A stretch of DNA of 64,000 bases. Origin: CAVQCX01 sp963775335. GTDB taxonomy: Bacteria > Pseudomonadota > Gammaproteobacteria > Chromatiales > Chromatiaceae. The stretch lies in the NCBI GenBank assembly GCA_963775335.1, contig CAVZIJ010000003.1, forward strand, positions 682,001 through 746,000, written 5' to 3'. The position numbers and the translations under genes are program-made. A model generated the notes under the pieces. The model was not told the DNA's origin and made no database searches. It was given only the letters and a program-made list of their open reading frames with translations. This document shows, piece after piece, positions 53,757 to 64,000 of this stretch. Positions within the stretch are counted from its first letter, which is position 1, and each line of letters begins with the position of its first letter.

Positions 53757-54784
53757 AGGCGGGGACGGCGCTTGTGCGCTCGTTTCGCAGCCTGAATCCG
53801 CGGCCGCGGAGCACGGGAGGCATGATTGGTGCCCAACAGGTGGAGATGCAGTACAGCTGCCTGGGCCGCAGCGGCCTGCGGGCCATCGTCGCCGGTCTCG
53901 GAGCCGGAGGCTATAGCCGGTTGGGCCGGAATACCGGGCGCAGCCTGCGCGAATCCGTAAACCTGGTGCGACGTGCCTACGAGCTGGGGATCAATGTATT
54001 CGACACTTGCGACAGCTACGGCACCTTCCACATCCTGCGAAAGGCCTTCGAGCACCGACCGAGAGACAGTTACCTGATCTCCTGCAGGATCCGGTCATCC
54101 GAGGGGGGCCGCGTCATCGATGCGGCCCGCTTGGAAGAGAGCCTGCACAGCGAGCTTGGCAACCTGCGCACCGACTACGTCGACCTGCTCCAGGTCGGGC
54201 CCGTGTAACCGGCGCATTACGACCAGGTGGAGAGGCTCGTGCTGCCAGCGATGCAGCGGCTCCGCGCCCACGGCAAGGCGCGGCTGCTGGGCATCGGCGA
54301 AGCCTTTCCGCGGGACCCCGGGCATAGCATGCTCGTCCGCGCGCTGGCCACCGGGCACTGGGCTTTGGTCCTCACCGGGTTCAACGTCTTCAACCAGAGC
54401 GCCCGGGACCGGGTGCTGCCCGCGGCCCGCTCCGACTCCGTGGGTGTGCTGAGCGCGTTCGCCGTGCGCCGCGCGCTGTGCGGCATGCGAAGGCTTCGGG
54501 CGGCACTGAGGAAGCTGGCGTCGGCTGGGCTGCTGGAGCAAGATCACGAGGCGTTCGAGGCGCTCCAGGCGATGGTCTGAGAGGACGGGGCCCGATCCTT
54601 GCCGGACCTGGGCTATCGCTTCGTGCGCCACGAGCCAGGCATCCACGTCACCCTATTCGGTACCGGAGACATCGACCACCTGGAGGCCGACATCCTGGCC
54701 CTGCCGCGCCCGCCGCTGCCTGAGATCGACCGGGCGCGCCTGATTGAGCTGTTCGGCCACATCGAGTCGCTGACCCCGAACTGA
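53753..54784 (+). pseudogene. Aldo/keto reductase with two in-frame stops
   Basis: One frame throughout: MQYSCLGRSGLRAIVAGLGAGGY, GINVFDTCDSYG (Asp and Tyr catalytic positions), TDYVDLLQVGP, then TAA at 54206; continuing AHYDQVERLVLPAMQRLRAHGKARLLGIGE to TGA at 54578; continuing GYRFVRHEPGIHVTLFGTGDIDHLEADILAL to TGA at 54782. Total about 344 codons, normal for the family, and no frameshift. Two unrelated stop types argue against simple readthrough. The first start at 53753 overlaps the glycosyltransferase stop; ATG 53822 or 53849 are better family starts. Confidence 0.8.
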
Positions 54785-54808
54785 CATCACCACAGCGAGA
54801 CCGCCGTC

Positions 54809-55879
54809 ATGACCCATCCTGAGCCCGGACCCGTTACGCCGCTGGTAGTGAACATCCACGCCGAGCCGGATGGCGTCTTTCACTTGGAGGCCGATGGCGC
54901 CCTCTGGCACGGCTTCGAGATGGCGACGCGCCTGATGTCGGAGCTGCGCTCCCGCATCGAGGAGCGCACCAGTCGTCCGGCGCACTTCTCCTGGCAGTTT
55001 CGGGCCGATGGGCAGATCGCGCGGACCTGCGGCAAGCCGGGCTGGGCTTTCGTCCGCTACGCCAAGGAGATCGAGGCGTTGATGCGGGCAGGCGACGACA
55101 TCGGCCTGCATCAGCATGGATATCGCTGGGACGCGAGCAACGGCGTCTGGACCGAGGACTACGGAAACCAGCCGTGGATGGAAGAGGTGGTCTCCCTAGG
55201 GTTCGCGGCCTATCGCGGGGTTTTCGGTCGCCCGCCGGAGAGTTTCACGGCCGGGGTCAGCTGGACCAACAGTGCCATGGTGCGCCTCGTCGAGAGCCTC
55301 GGCGCCCGCTATGAGCTGACCGCGGGGCCCGGGTGCGACAAGCCGTTCCCGAGCTCGATGGGGCAGTTCACGGGCCGGCCGCCCGACACGAGGCGCATGC
55401 CTCTGTATCCCTATCGCCCGTCCGCGGCCGATTTCCAGGTGCCCGATCTCGATCGCGAGGACGGGCTCTGGATCATTCCCTTGACCACCGGCCGCCAATC
55501 ATCCGGCGGGAAGCTCAGGCGGACCTTCAGGCGCCTGACCGGCACAATGGCCCGTCACGAATTCATCACGAAACTGTTCCTGCAATCGCCCACGGAATAC
55601 CTGGGTCCGGTGTTCCATGCTGCGCCGGATCCGATCGAACGGACTCATTTCACCCTGGACATCCGCAGCAACGCCTTCCGCAAGACGAAGAACCGTGCCG
55701 CCGTGCGCCGCAACATCGACTATCTGACCAGCCCCGAGCGACCCTGGCAGTTGCTGTTCACGACCCCGCGGGAGCTCGTGGCCCACTACCTGGCCGTAAC
55801 CCGCCCGGGACGGGATCCGCGGTGGCCGACTGACGACGAGTCGCTCGGCTCTACGGCTTTCACGATTCGCGGGCCGTGA
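54809..55879 (+). CDS. Polysaccharide-deacetylase-like protein
   Basis: 356 residues. A NodB-like beta-barrel pattern: HFSWQFRADGQI, GDDIGLHQHGYRW with two metal-type His, FTAGVSWTNSAMVRLVESLGARYE, LYPYRPSAADF and HFTLDIRSNAFRKTKNRAAVRRNIDYL near the end. The usual first Asp motif (TFDDG) is replaced by VNIHAEPDG, so activity on acetylated glycans is plausible but unproven. It lies in the glycan patch between the broken reductase and a glycosyltransferase. Confidence 0.65.
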   Translation: MTHPEPGPVTPLVVNIHAEPDGVFHLEADGALWHGFEMATRLMSELRSRIEERTSRPAHFSWQFRADGQIARTCGKPGWAFVRYAKEIEALMRAGDDIGLHQHGYRWDASNGVWTEDYGNQPWMEEVVSLGFAAYRGVFGRPPESFTAGVSWTNSAMVRLVESLGARYELTAGPGCDKPFPSSMGQFTGRPPDTRRMPLYPYRPSAADFQVPDLDREDGLWIIPLTTGRQSSGGKLRRTFRRLTGTMARHEFITKLFLQSPTEYLGPVFHAAPDPIERTHFTLDIRSNAFRKTKNRAAVRRNIDYLTSPERPWQLLFTTPRELVAHYLAVTRPGRDPRWPTDDESLGSTAFTIRGP

Positions 55880-56170
55880 CAGCAATGGGCTCCATCGAGT
55901 CGGCTCGGACGCGGACCGTCGGCGGCGGAGAGATCTCCCTCTCCGGACACAAGCCGCGAATGACAGGCCCGGAGAAGCACCGGCGCGGCATCCGCGCCGG
56001 CAGAAATATCTCGGGCAGGTGCAGCTCGATGATTATGCCCCCGGGGGAGGATGAGGCACCCCGGACCGGATTGGTGAAATGGGCACCGACGGCGCGGTTG
56101 CATTGCGCCCGCTGCCGAGGCCGGGGACTGTATTAAGATGCCGGTGTTTCGAGGTTGCGGATGCTATCCG
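55880..56170. other. Intergenic region between deacetylase-like and GT2 genes
   Basis: About 290 bp. A stem GGCGCGGCATCCGCGCC near 55982-55998 is the only clear structure. An ATG at 56138 lies in frame with the next gene but adds only 11 unusual residues. Confidence 0.35.
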
Positions 56171-57082
56171 ATGACCCTTCGCGCCGGCACGCCGAACAAG
56201 ACACGCCCGAGCCCCGACGGTCCGCCCCTGTGCGCCGCCGTCCTCGCCTATAATCCGGACGCGGGCTTCACTTCTCGCCTCGCGCGGGTCCTCGCCGAGG
56301 TCCCGCGCTGCCTGATCGTCGACAACAGCGAATGCCCGCTGGGCCAGGGCCCCGCGGTCGAAGCGGCGCGGGCGGTCGGTGCCGACTACATCGCCAATGC
56401 CTCGAATCGCGGCGTCGCCGCGTCGATCAATCAGTCCCTTGCCTGGGCAAGAGATCAAGGGATGGCCTGGCTGCTCTTGCTCGATCAGGATACCCAGCTG
56501 ACGGACGCTGGCCTGCTGGGCCCCTATCGTGCCGCCTTGGATGCCGCCGGTGACGACCTGGCGGGCATAGGTCTGGCCAAGCCGCACTACGCTCGAGACC
56601 CTCGCCCTGGAGCGGTAGAGACCGAGCGGATCCTGACCTCGGGCAGCCTTTTGCGAGTAGAAGCGGTCGCCGCGGCGGGCGGCGCCTGGGAGGAGTTGTT
56701 CGTCGACGGCGTTGACACCGAGCTGTGTCTGCGCCTGCGGGCTCGGGGCCTGCGCCTCTTGGCCATCCATCACCCGGGCCTGGAGCACCGCATCGGCACC
56801 GGCCGTGCGGTGCGCGTGGCCGGGCGCACCCTATTCGTCACTGACCACCCTCCGGTGAGGCGCTATTACGGCGCCCGCAACCGGATACTGATAGCGCGGC
56901 GTCATCGCCTTCCCTTCGACTGGTATCTGAGTCTGCGAGAAGACTTTGTGGCGCCGCTGTTCGAGCGGCGCCGTTTCGCCAAGCTGCGGGCCAGCGTGCT
57001 CGGTCTCTGGCATGGCGTTCGCGGCAGATCCGGTCCGGCGCCCCCGCGACTGCTGCCCCGATCGAGCGGGGAGCTGTGCTGA
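56171..57082 (+). CDS. GT2-family glycosyltransferase (rhamnosyltransferase-like)
   Basis: 303 residues from ATG at 56171. LCAAVLAYNPDAGF, IVDNSE, NASNRGVAASINQSLAWA, LLLDQDTQLTD and GGAWEELFVDGVDTELCLRL fit the WbbL/RfbF rhamnosyltransferase group. The TGA at 57080 is followed in the same frame by a sulfotransferase piece with no start codon of its own. It probably adds a deoxysugar to a surface polymer. Confidence 0.88.
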   Translation: MTLRAGTPNKTRPSPDGPPLCAAVLAYNPDAGFTSRLARVLAEVPRCLIVDNSECPLGQGPAVEAARAVGADYIANASNRGVAASINQSLAWARDQGMAWLLLLDQDTQLTDAGLLGPYRAALDAAGDDLAGIGLAKPHYARDPRPGAVETERILTSGSLLRVEAVAAAGGAWEELFVDGVDTELCLRLRARGLRLLAIHHPGLEHRIGTGRAVRVAGRTLFVTDHPPVRRYYGARNRILIARRHRLPFDWYLSLREDFVAPLFERRRFAKLRASVLGLWHGVRGRSGPAPPRLLPRSSGELC

Positions 57083-57532
57083 CCGATCCCCCCGGGCAGC
57101 TGGGGTCCGCTGCGCACCGGCGCGCCGCTGGCTCACATTCACCTGCCCAAAACCGCGGGCAGCACCTTCAACGCGATCCTCAGGCGCTGCTTCCCCGCGG
57201 ATCGGATCTACGAGCACCAATCCTATTTCAACGACAGTGGCGCCAACGGCCCCGCCTTGTCCACCGCATCCCGCACGAGTCTCGTCATCCTGGGGCACCT
57301 GGACTTTCGCTGTCGCCTTTATCTGCCACAAGAAGCAGTCTTTGTCTCGTTTCTTCGCGATCCCGTGCAGCGGGTCGTTTCGGGCTACCACAACCTCCTG
57401 CGCGACGCCACCAATCCGGCCCATGCGCAGGTCAGCCGCATGGATCTCGCCGAATACGTGCGGAGCGGAGCCGTCCGCGACGTGGACAACGGCCAGGTGC
57501 GGCGACTCGCCGGCGTTGGTATGGATCCGCCG
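57083..57532 (+). pseudogene. Sulfotransferase N-terminal fragment without start
   Basis: The frame after the GT2 stop reads LAHIHLPKTAGSTFNAILRRCF, with the 5'-PSB loop PKTAGST, and later VFVSFLRDPVQRVVSGYHNLL, the 3'-PB motif of PAPS sulfotransferases. No ATG, GTG or TTG opens the frame after 57082. Similarity ends near 57530 at GVGMDPPR, before the rest of the fold. It is a truncated gene, fused by deletion to a cupin fragment. Confidence 0.7.
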
Positions 57533-57742
57533 AGGCGCCACCCGGGCACGAGATCGCCGACGCCGTGCTGCCCGGCTGCGAGCACCTCATGGAATACCAC
57601 ATCATGCCCAAGGGAAACGGTTGGGCGGCGGTCTTCGGTGAGCCACCTGTAAAGCTCGCGGCCGGAGACATCGTGGTGTTTCCACAGGGTGATCGCGCAG
57701 ACCACGATGGCACCCATCGGCTTTCGCGAAGACTCGTCCTCA
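57533..57742 (+). pseudogene. Cupin fragment, possibly AraC-type sensor domain or cupin_6
   Basis: In a different frame from the sulfotransferase: CEHLMEYHIMPKGNGWAAVF and PPVKLAAGDIVVFPQGDRADHDG, a small cupin pattern like the sensory N-domain of AraC-type regulators. No start codon near its beginning and no DNA-binding domain downstream. Junction with the sulfotransferase piece lies at about 57525-57540. Confidence 0.5.
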
Positions 57743-57761
57743 CCCGACACGAGGTTCCGTC

Positions 57762-58271
57762 ATGCAGAAACCCGTCATCAATATCGCCAACGTCGAGCTG
57801 CAGCCGCGCCCCCAGGCCTTCTCCCCCACCGGCGAGACGGCTGAACGCTTCGACGCCCGCATGGGCCAGATCGCCCCGCTGATCGGCGCCCGCAAGCTCG
57901 GCTATAACATCACCGCGGTGTCGCCGGGCAAGCGGGCCTTTCCCCTGCACAACCACCGGGTGAACGAGGAGATGTTCTTCATCTTGGAAGGCACGGGCGA
58001 GCTGCGCTTCGGCAAGGAAACCTATCCGGTGCGGCCGGGCGACCTGATCGCCTGTCCGCCGGGCGGGCCGGACAAGGCTCACCAAATCATCAACACCGGC
58101 GAGTGCGAGATGCGCTATCTGGCGGTCAGCACCAAGCTGTCACCCGAGGTCGCCGAGTACCCCGATTCGGGCAAGTTCGGTGTGCTCGCAGAGTTTCCCG
58201 ACGAGCCGGCTCGCAGATTCATTTTCGTCGGCAGAGAAGGCGAGAGCCTCGATTACTGGGAAGGCGAGTAA
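57762..58271 (+). CDS. Cupin-domain protein, 169 aa
   Basis: ATG at 57762. GYNITAVSPGKRAFPLHNHRVNEEMFFILEGTG and YPVRPGDLIACPPG give the two cupin motifs, with His, His, Glu and a later His (KAHQI) as probable metal ligands. Seems intact. Such small cupins include sugar-modifying and signal-binding proteins; no substrate can be named. It ends 7 bp before tag. Confidence 0.75.
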   Translation: MQKPVINIANVELQPRPQAFSPTGETAERFDARMGQIAPLIGARKLGYNITAVSPGKRAFPLHNHRVNEEMFFILEGTGELRFGKETYPVRPGDLIACPPGGPDKAHQIINTGECEMRYLAVSTKLSPEVAEYPDSGKFGVLAEFPDEPARRFIFVGREGESLDYWEGE

Positions 58272-58278
58272 CGCCGAT

Positions 58279-58866
58279 ATGGGCGAGCAGGAGACGACCC
58301 GCTGCGCCTGGGTCGGCAACGACCCCCTGTACCGCGTCTACCACGACACCGAGTGGGGCGTGCCGCTGCACGACGAGCGCGCCCTGCTCGAATTCCTGAT
58401 CCTCGAAGGCGCCCAGGCCGGTCTGTCCTGGCTGACCATCCTGAAGAAGCGCGAGGGCTACCGGCGAGCCTTCGACGACTTCAACGTCGAGCGCATCGCC
58501 CGCTACGGCGAGGCGGACATAACGCGCCTGCTGGCTGATCCCGGCATCGTGCGCAACCGGCTTAAGATCGCGGCGACCATCGGCAACGCCCGCGCGACCC
58601 TGGCGGTCCGCGAGGAATTCGGCGGGCTGGATGCGTATTTCTGGCGCTTCGTCGATGGCCGCCCCATCGTCAACGCCTGGCGATCTATCTCTCAGGTGCC
58701 GGCCCGCACGCCCCTGTCGGACACCATCAGCAAGGACCTACAGAACCGCGGCTTCAAGTTCGTCGGCTCCACCATCATCTACGCCCACATGCAGGCCACC
58801 GGCATGGTCAACGACCACACCGTCGACTGTTACCGGCACGGGCCACTGGCGAGCGACAAGCCTTGA
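58279..58866 (+). CDS. tag: DNA-3-methyladenine glycosylase I
   Basis: 195 residues. TRCAWVGNDPLYRVYHDTEWGVPLHDERALLEFL, ILEGAQAGLSWLTILKKREGYRRAF and YAHMQATGMVNDHTVDCYRH are standard. Zinc ligands Cys, His near the start and His, Cys near the end. It removes 3-methyladenine from alkylated DNA. Start ATG 58279; upstream frame belongs to the cupin shadow. Confidence 0.95.
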   Translation: MGEQETTRCAWVGNDPLYRVYHDTEWGVPLHDERALLEFLILEGAQAGLSWLTILKKREGYRRAFDDFNVERIARYGEADITRLLADPGIVRNRLKIAATIGNARATLAVREEFGGLDAYFWRFVDGRPIVNAWRSISQVPARTPLSDTISKDLQNRGFKFVGSTIIYAHMQATGMVNDHTVDCYRHGPLASDKP

Positions 58867-58882
58867 GCCGCGGGACCCTCAG

Positions 58883-58979
58883 GGTGCATCTGCCCTCCCT
58901 GCAGGGACGCACCAACTATTGCACCCGCCCGGACCTGGCGACCAACGAGCTCAGCACCTGCAAACGCATCGACGATGCG
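58883..58979 (+). pseudogene. Diverged duplicate of a SWIM zinc finger
   Basis: Reads VHLPSLQGRTNYCTRPDLATNELSTCKRIDDA, matching the second SWIM motif of the SNF2 gene 700 bp downstream (VHLRSLQGRGNYCTCPDL...GTCKHIE). The Cys of CTC is Arg and the His of CKH is Arg, so zinc binding is lost. DNA identity is high over about 97 bp. Confidence 0.75.
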
Positions 58980-59082
58980 TCGAGCAAATCCGACGGGCTC
59001 CTAGCGGCCCAGGACCTTCGTCTCCCCGGAGGCACTTGTTATCCTACCGCACCGATCGCGCCGCCCCCCCAAGAGCCTCCCC

Positions 59083-62154
<3,072 letters not shown>

Positions 62155-62202
62155 TGAGACGCCGGGTGCTTCCCCAGCTGGACTCGGTCTCAAAGGCCTT
62201 GT

Positions 62203-62233
62203 GGTGGGATGCGCTTCGCTTTCCCGCCCTACC
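62203..62233. repeat. Dispersed GGTGGGATGCG-type repeat, copy 1
   Basis: GGGATGCGCTTCGCTTTCCC inside a longer imperfect hairpin from GGTGGG to CCCTACC. The same 20-mer with one change occurs at the end of the window. Located between two convergent genes. Confidence 0.65.
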
Positions 62234-62293
62234 AGCTGCTGGAAGCCGCGGGGGGAACCTGAGCCGTCGATCGCTTGCGGGCGCGGCTGGCCC

Positions 62294-63184
62294 CTAGGCT
62301 GATCGCGGGGACTGGCCGGCGTCCTGGGCGGCAAGCTGGCTGATCGCGGCCCAATCGAGCCGCTCGCCGCCCTGGGCCAGCAGCGACAGCAGGCGGTCCC
62401 GCAGCAGGCTCCCCACCGGCATGGGCACGCGCAGCGCTTCCGCAGCAGCGAGGGTCAGACGGATGTCCTTGAGCCCCAGGGGCGCGGCAAAGGCGGCTGG
62501 CTCGAAGCGGCCGTCAGCGATCAGTCCGCCGTAGATCTTGTAGACCGGGGCGCCGAACAGCGTGGAGGTCAGAATCTCCAGATACTGGTGCCGGTCGATG
62601 CCCGCCTGGCTTACCAACGCCATGGCCTCGCCCAGCGTCTCGATCACCGACGCGATCAGGTAGTTACCGCTGAGCTTCACCAAGCTGGCCAGCTGCGGCC
62701 GCTCACCCACGACGAAGGTCCTCTGTCCCATGGCATCGAACAGGGGCCGGCAGCGTTCGATCGCATCAGGCGCGCCCGCGGCGACGATGAAGAGCCTCCC
62801 GCTGCCCGCGGCGTCGGGGCGCCCGAATACCGGCGCGGCCACATAGCCCTGGCCTGCCTCGGCATGCAGTGCCGTGAGCCGTTCCGACAGATCGACGCTG
62901 ATCGTCGCCATGCAGACGTGGATGGCGCCCTTGCCCAGGGCGCCGACCATGCCCTGCTCGCCGAGCAGGACGCTCTCGAGGACCGGATCGTCTGCCAGCA
63001 TGCTGATCACGACATCGCCGCGGCAGGCATCCGCAGGCCGGTCGCAGAGACGGGCGCCCCGCTCGATCAGGGGCCGGGTCTTGTCGGCCGTGCGATTGAA
63101 GACTGCGACCTCGTGGCCGGCCTTGAGCAAGTTGGCCGCCATGCCCGCCCCCATCTGACCCAATCCGATGAATCCAACCTTCAT
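62294..63184 (-). CDS. Beta-hydroxyacid dehydrogenase (HIBADH/GLYR-like)
   Basis: 296 residues; ATG at 63184 after GGAGGAAACC. NAD(P) motif GFIGLGQMGAGMAANLLKAGHEV, substrate motif AAPVFGRPDAAGSGRLFIVAAG, catalytic Lys in VKLSGNYLIA. Oxidises small 3-hydroxyacids such as tartronate semialdehyde or succinate semialdehyde in this large family; substrate not deducible. The gene is monocistronic and divergent from nothing nearby. Confidence 0.88.
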   Translation of the reverse strand: MKVGFIGLGQMGAGMAANLLKAGHEVAVFNRTADKTRPLIERGARLCDRPADACRGDVVISMLADDPVLESVLLGEQGMVGALGKGAIHVCMATISVDLSERLTALHAEAGQGYVAAPVFGRPDAAGSGRLFIVAAGAPDAIERCRPLFDAMGQRTFVVGERPQLASLVKLSGNYLIASVIETLGEAMALVSQAGIDRHQYLEILTSTLFGAPVYKIYGGLIADGRFEPAAFAAPLGLKDIRLTLAAAEALRVPMPVGSLLRDRLLSLLAQGGERLDWAAISQLAAQDAGQSPRSA

Positions 63185-63272
63185 TCGGTTTCCTCCGCAG
63201 AATGGAAACGGTACCGACAAGAGGTGGCTTGCACGATACCGATCACCTCGCCTTGGGCCAGGCCTCCTCGAC

Positions 63273-63894
63273 CTATGCCCTCTGGACGTGCTTGAGGTGT
63301 CGCCAGATGTATAAGGCGAGTCCGGCGACGAGAACGATGCCGATCAAGGCGTCGAAGCGGTGGAAGTATACGCCGAGGGTGCTCCAGTTCTGCCCGAGCT
63401 TCTCACCGATCCAGGCCAGCACCCAGCACCAGATGAACGATCCGACGAACGTATAGACGACGAACCGCCCCATCGACATGCGCGCCACGCCGGCGGGAAA
63501 GGCGATGAAAGTGCGCACCACCGGGAGAAGGCGTCCGAACGAAGATGGTGATATCGCCATGGCGCTGGAACCAGCGATCGGCCAGGTCCAGGTCATGGTG
63601 GGAGATGAGCACGTACTTGCCGTAGCTCTCGATCAGGGGTCTCCCGCCCCGGGCGCCCAGCGCATAGGCCACGAGGGAGCCCAGCACGCAGCCCAGGGCC
63701 CCGGCCGTGGCCACCGCCCATAGGCTCATGGCCCCGGTGAACACCAGGTAGCCCGAGAAGGGCATGATGATCTCGGAGGGCAAGGGGATACAGGCACTCT
63801 CTACCGCCATGAGCAGCACGATGCCGCTGTAGCCCAGATGGGAGATGGTGGCGATGATGAATCCGGCCAACAGACCGATGAGCTTCTCGACCAT
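63273..63894 (-). pseudogene. DedA-family membrane protein, frameshifted
   Basis: From ATG 63894: GYSGIVLLMAVESACIPLPSEIIMPFSGYL and ARGGRPLIESYGKYVLISHHDLD, then HGDITIFV. At 63535-63541 the frame moves by one base: GRLLPVVRTFIAFPAGVARM and FVGSFIWCWVLAWIGEKLG follow in the other frame. Removing one C restores the standard GRxxPVxRTF segment. DedA proteins aid lipid transport or membrane homeostasis. A sequencing error is possible. Confidence 0.75.
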
Positions 63895-63978
63895 GGGTAT
63901 CCCGGCGATGGCGTGTGTAAACGGCCCGCCGCGGGCGCGCCGGTGTCATCGATTGACGAGGCGCCCTTGCTGGCGACG

Positions 63979-64000
63979 GCGGGATGCGCTTTGCTTTCCC
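63979..64000. repeat. Dispersed repeat, copy 2 (cut by window edge)
   Basis: GGGATGCGCTTTGCTTTCCC differs from copy 1 (62208-62227) at one of 20 bases and is in the same orientation. Confidence 0.65.

Noticed and set aside
54578..54580. TGA in the aldo/keto reductase as a selenocysteine codon
   Set aside because: A TAA stop also interrupts the gene upstream, the site is not a redox position, and no SECIS-like hairpin is evident just downstream.

Overview
The window comes from a high-GC gammaproteobacterium. Two gene strings match the conserved enterobacterial orders tRNA-Ser(UGA)-yccA / serS-rarA-lolA-ftsK-trxB-aat-infA-clpA-clpS-csp and icd-rluE-nudJ-mnmA-hflD-purB-roxA. A stand-alone dissimilatory-type ATP sulfurylase (sat) and the high GC point to a sulfur-oxidising, Chromatiales-like organism; that assignment is inference.

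Layout. 1-2.3 kb: the end of a GtrA-like membrane protein and a large polytopic membrane protein, probably glycan-related. 2.6-9.5 kb: a compact integrated element at the 3' end of tRNA-Ser(UGA). It has a 25-codon integrase remnant, an AlpA-like regulator, a Toprim-DUF927 primase-helicase, small phage-like genes, a low-GC lipoprotein gene and the tail of a second replication protein. 9.8-12.5 kb: YccA and a ferritin-like/CDGSH iron-sulfur fusion. 12.6-20.1 kb: a minus-strand housekeeping run ald-ftsK-lolA-rarA-crcB-DUF190-serS. 20.3-32.1 kb: trxB, a GNAT-like protein, aat, bpt, infA, clpA/clpS, csp, icd, rluE, nudJ, mnmA, hflD. 32.2-35.5 kb: ornithine-lipid-type acyltransferases (olsB frameshifted), a glycosyltransferase and a PAP2 phosphatase. 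35.7-38.4 kb: aconitase. 38.4-42.4 kb: an accessory patch with a palindrome, a YefM/YoeB toxin-antitoxin pair, transposase remnants and two low-GC exported proteins. 42.4-50.0 kb: ggt, purB, roxA, GNAT, a PLD-like protein, NUDIX and a pentapeptide-repeat protein. 50.2-52.2 kb: sat and an internally deleted DUF2130 protein. 52.7-58.3 kb: a decaying surface-polysaccharide patch (two GT2 enzymes, a polysaccharide deacetylase-like protein, a broken aldo/keto reductase, a sulfotransferase fragment, cupins). 58.3-64 kb: tag, a double-SWIM SNF2 helicase with an upstream SWIM remnant, an NAD-binding dehydrogenase and a frameshifted DedA gene.

The strongest unusual signal is in the tRNA-Ser element. 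Two 88-bp clusters of a 7-bp motif (GGTATCA) lie on either side of the DUF927 helicase domain. They have identical internal spacing but opposite orientation, which suggests a two-part replication origin resembling ori/crr of satellite phage P4. Paired TTGGGGGAC repeats with the same 12-bp period lie near both ends of the element. Decay is frequent elsewhere: two single-base frameshifts (olsB, dedA), an aldo/keto reductase with two in-frame stops, a sulfotransferase/cupin chimera, a DUF2130 protein missing its core, and a diverged duplicate of one SWIM zinc finger.
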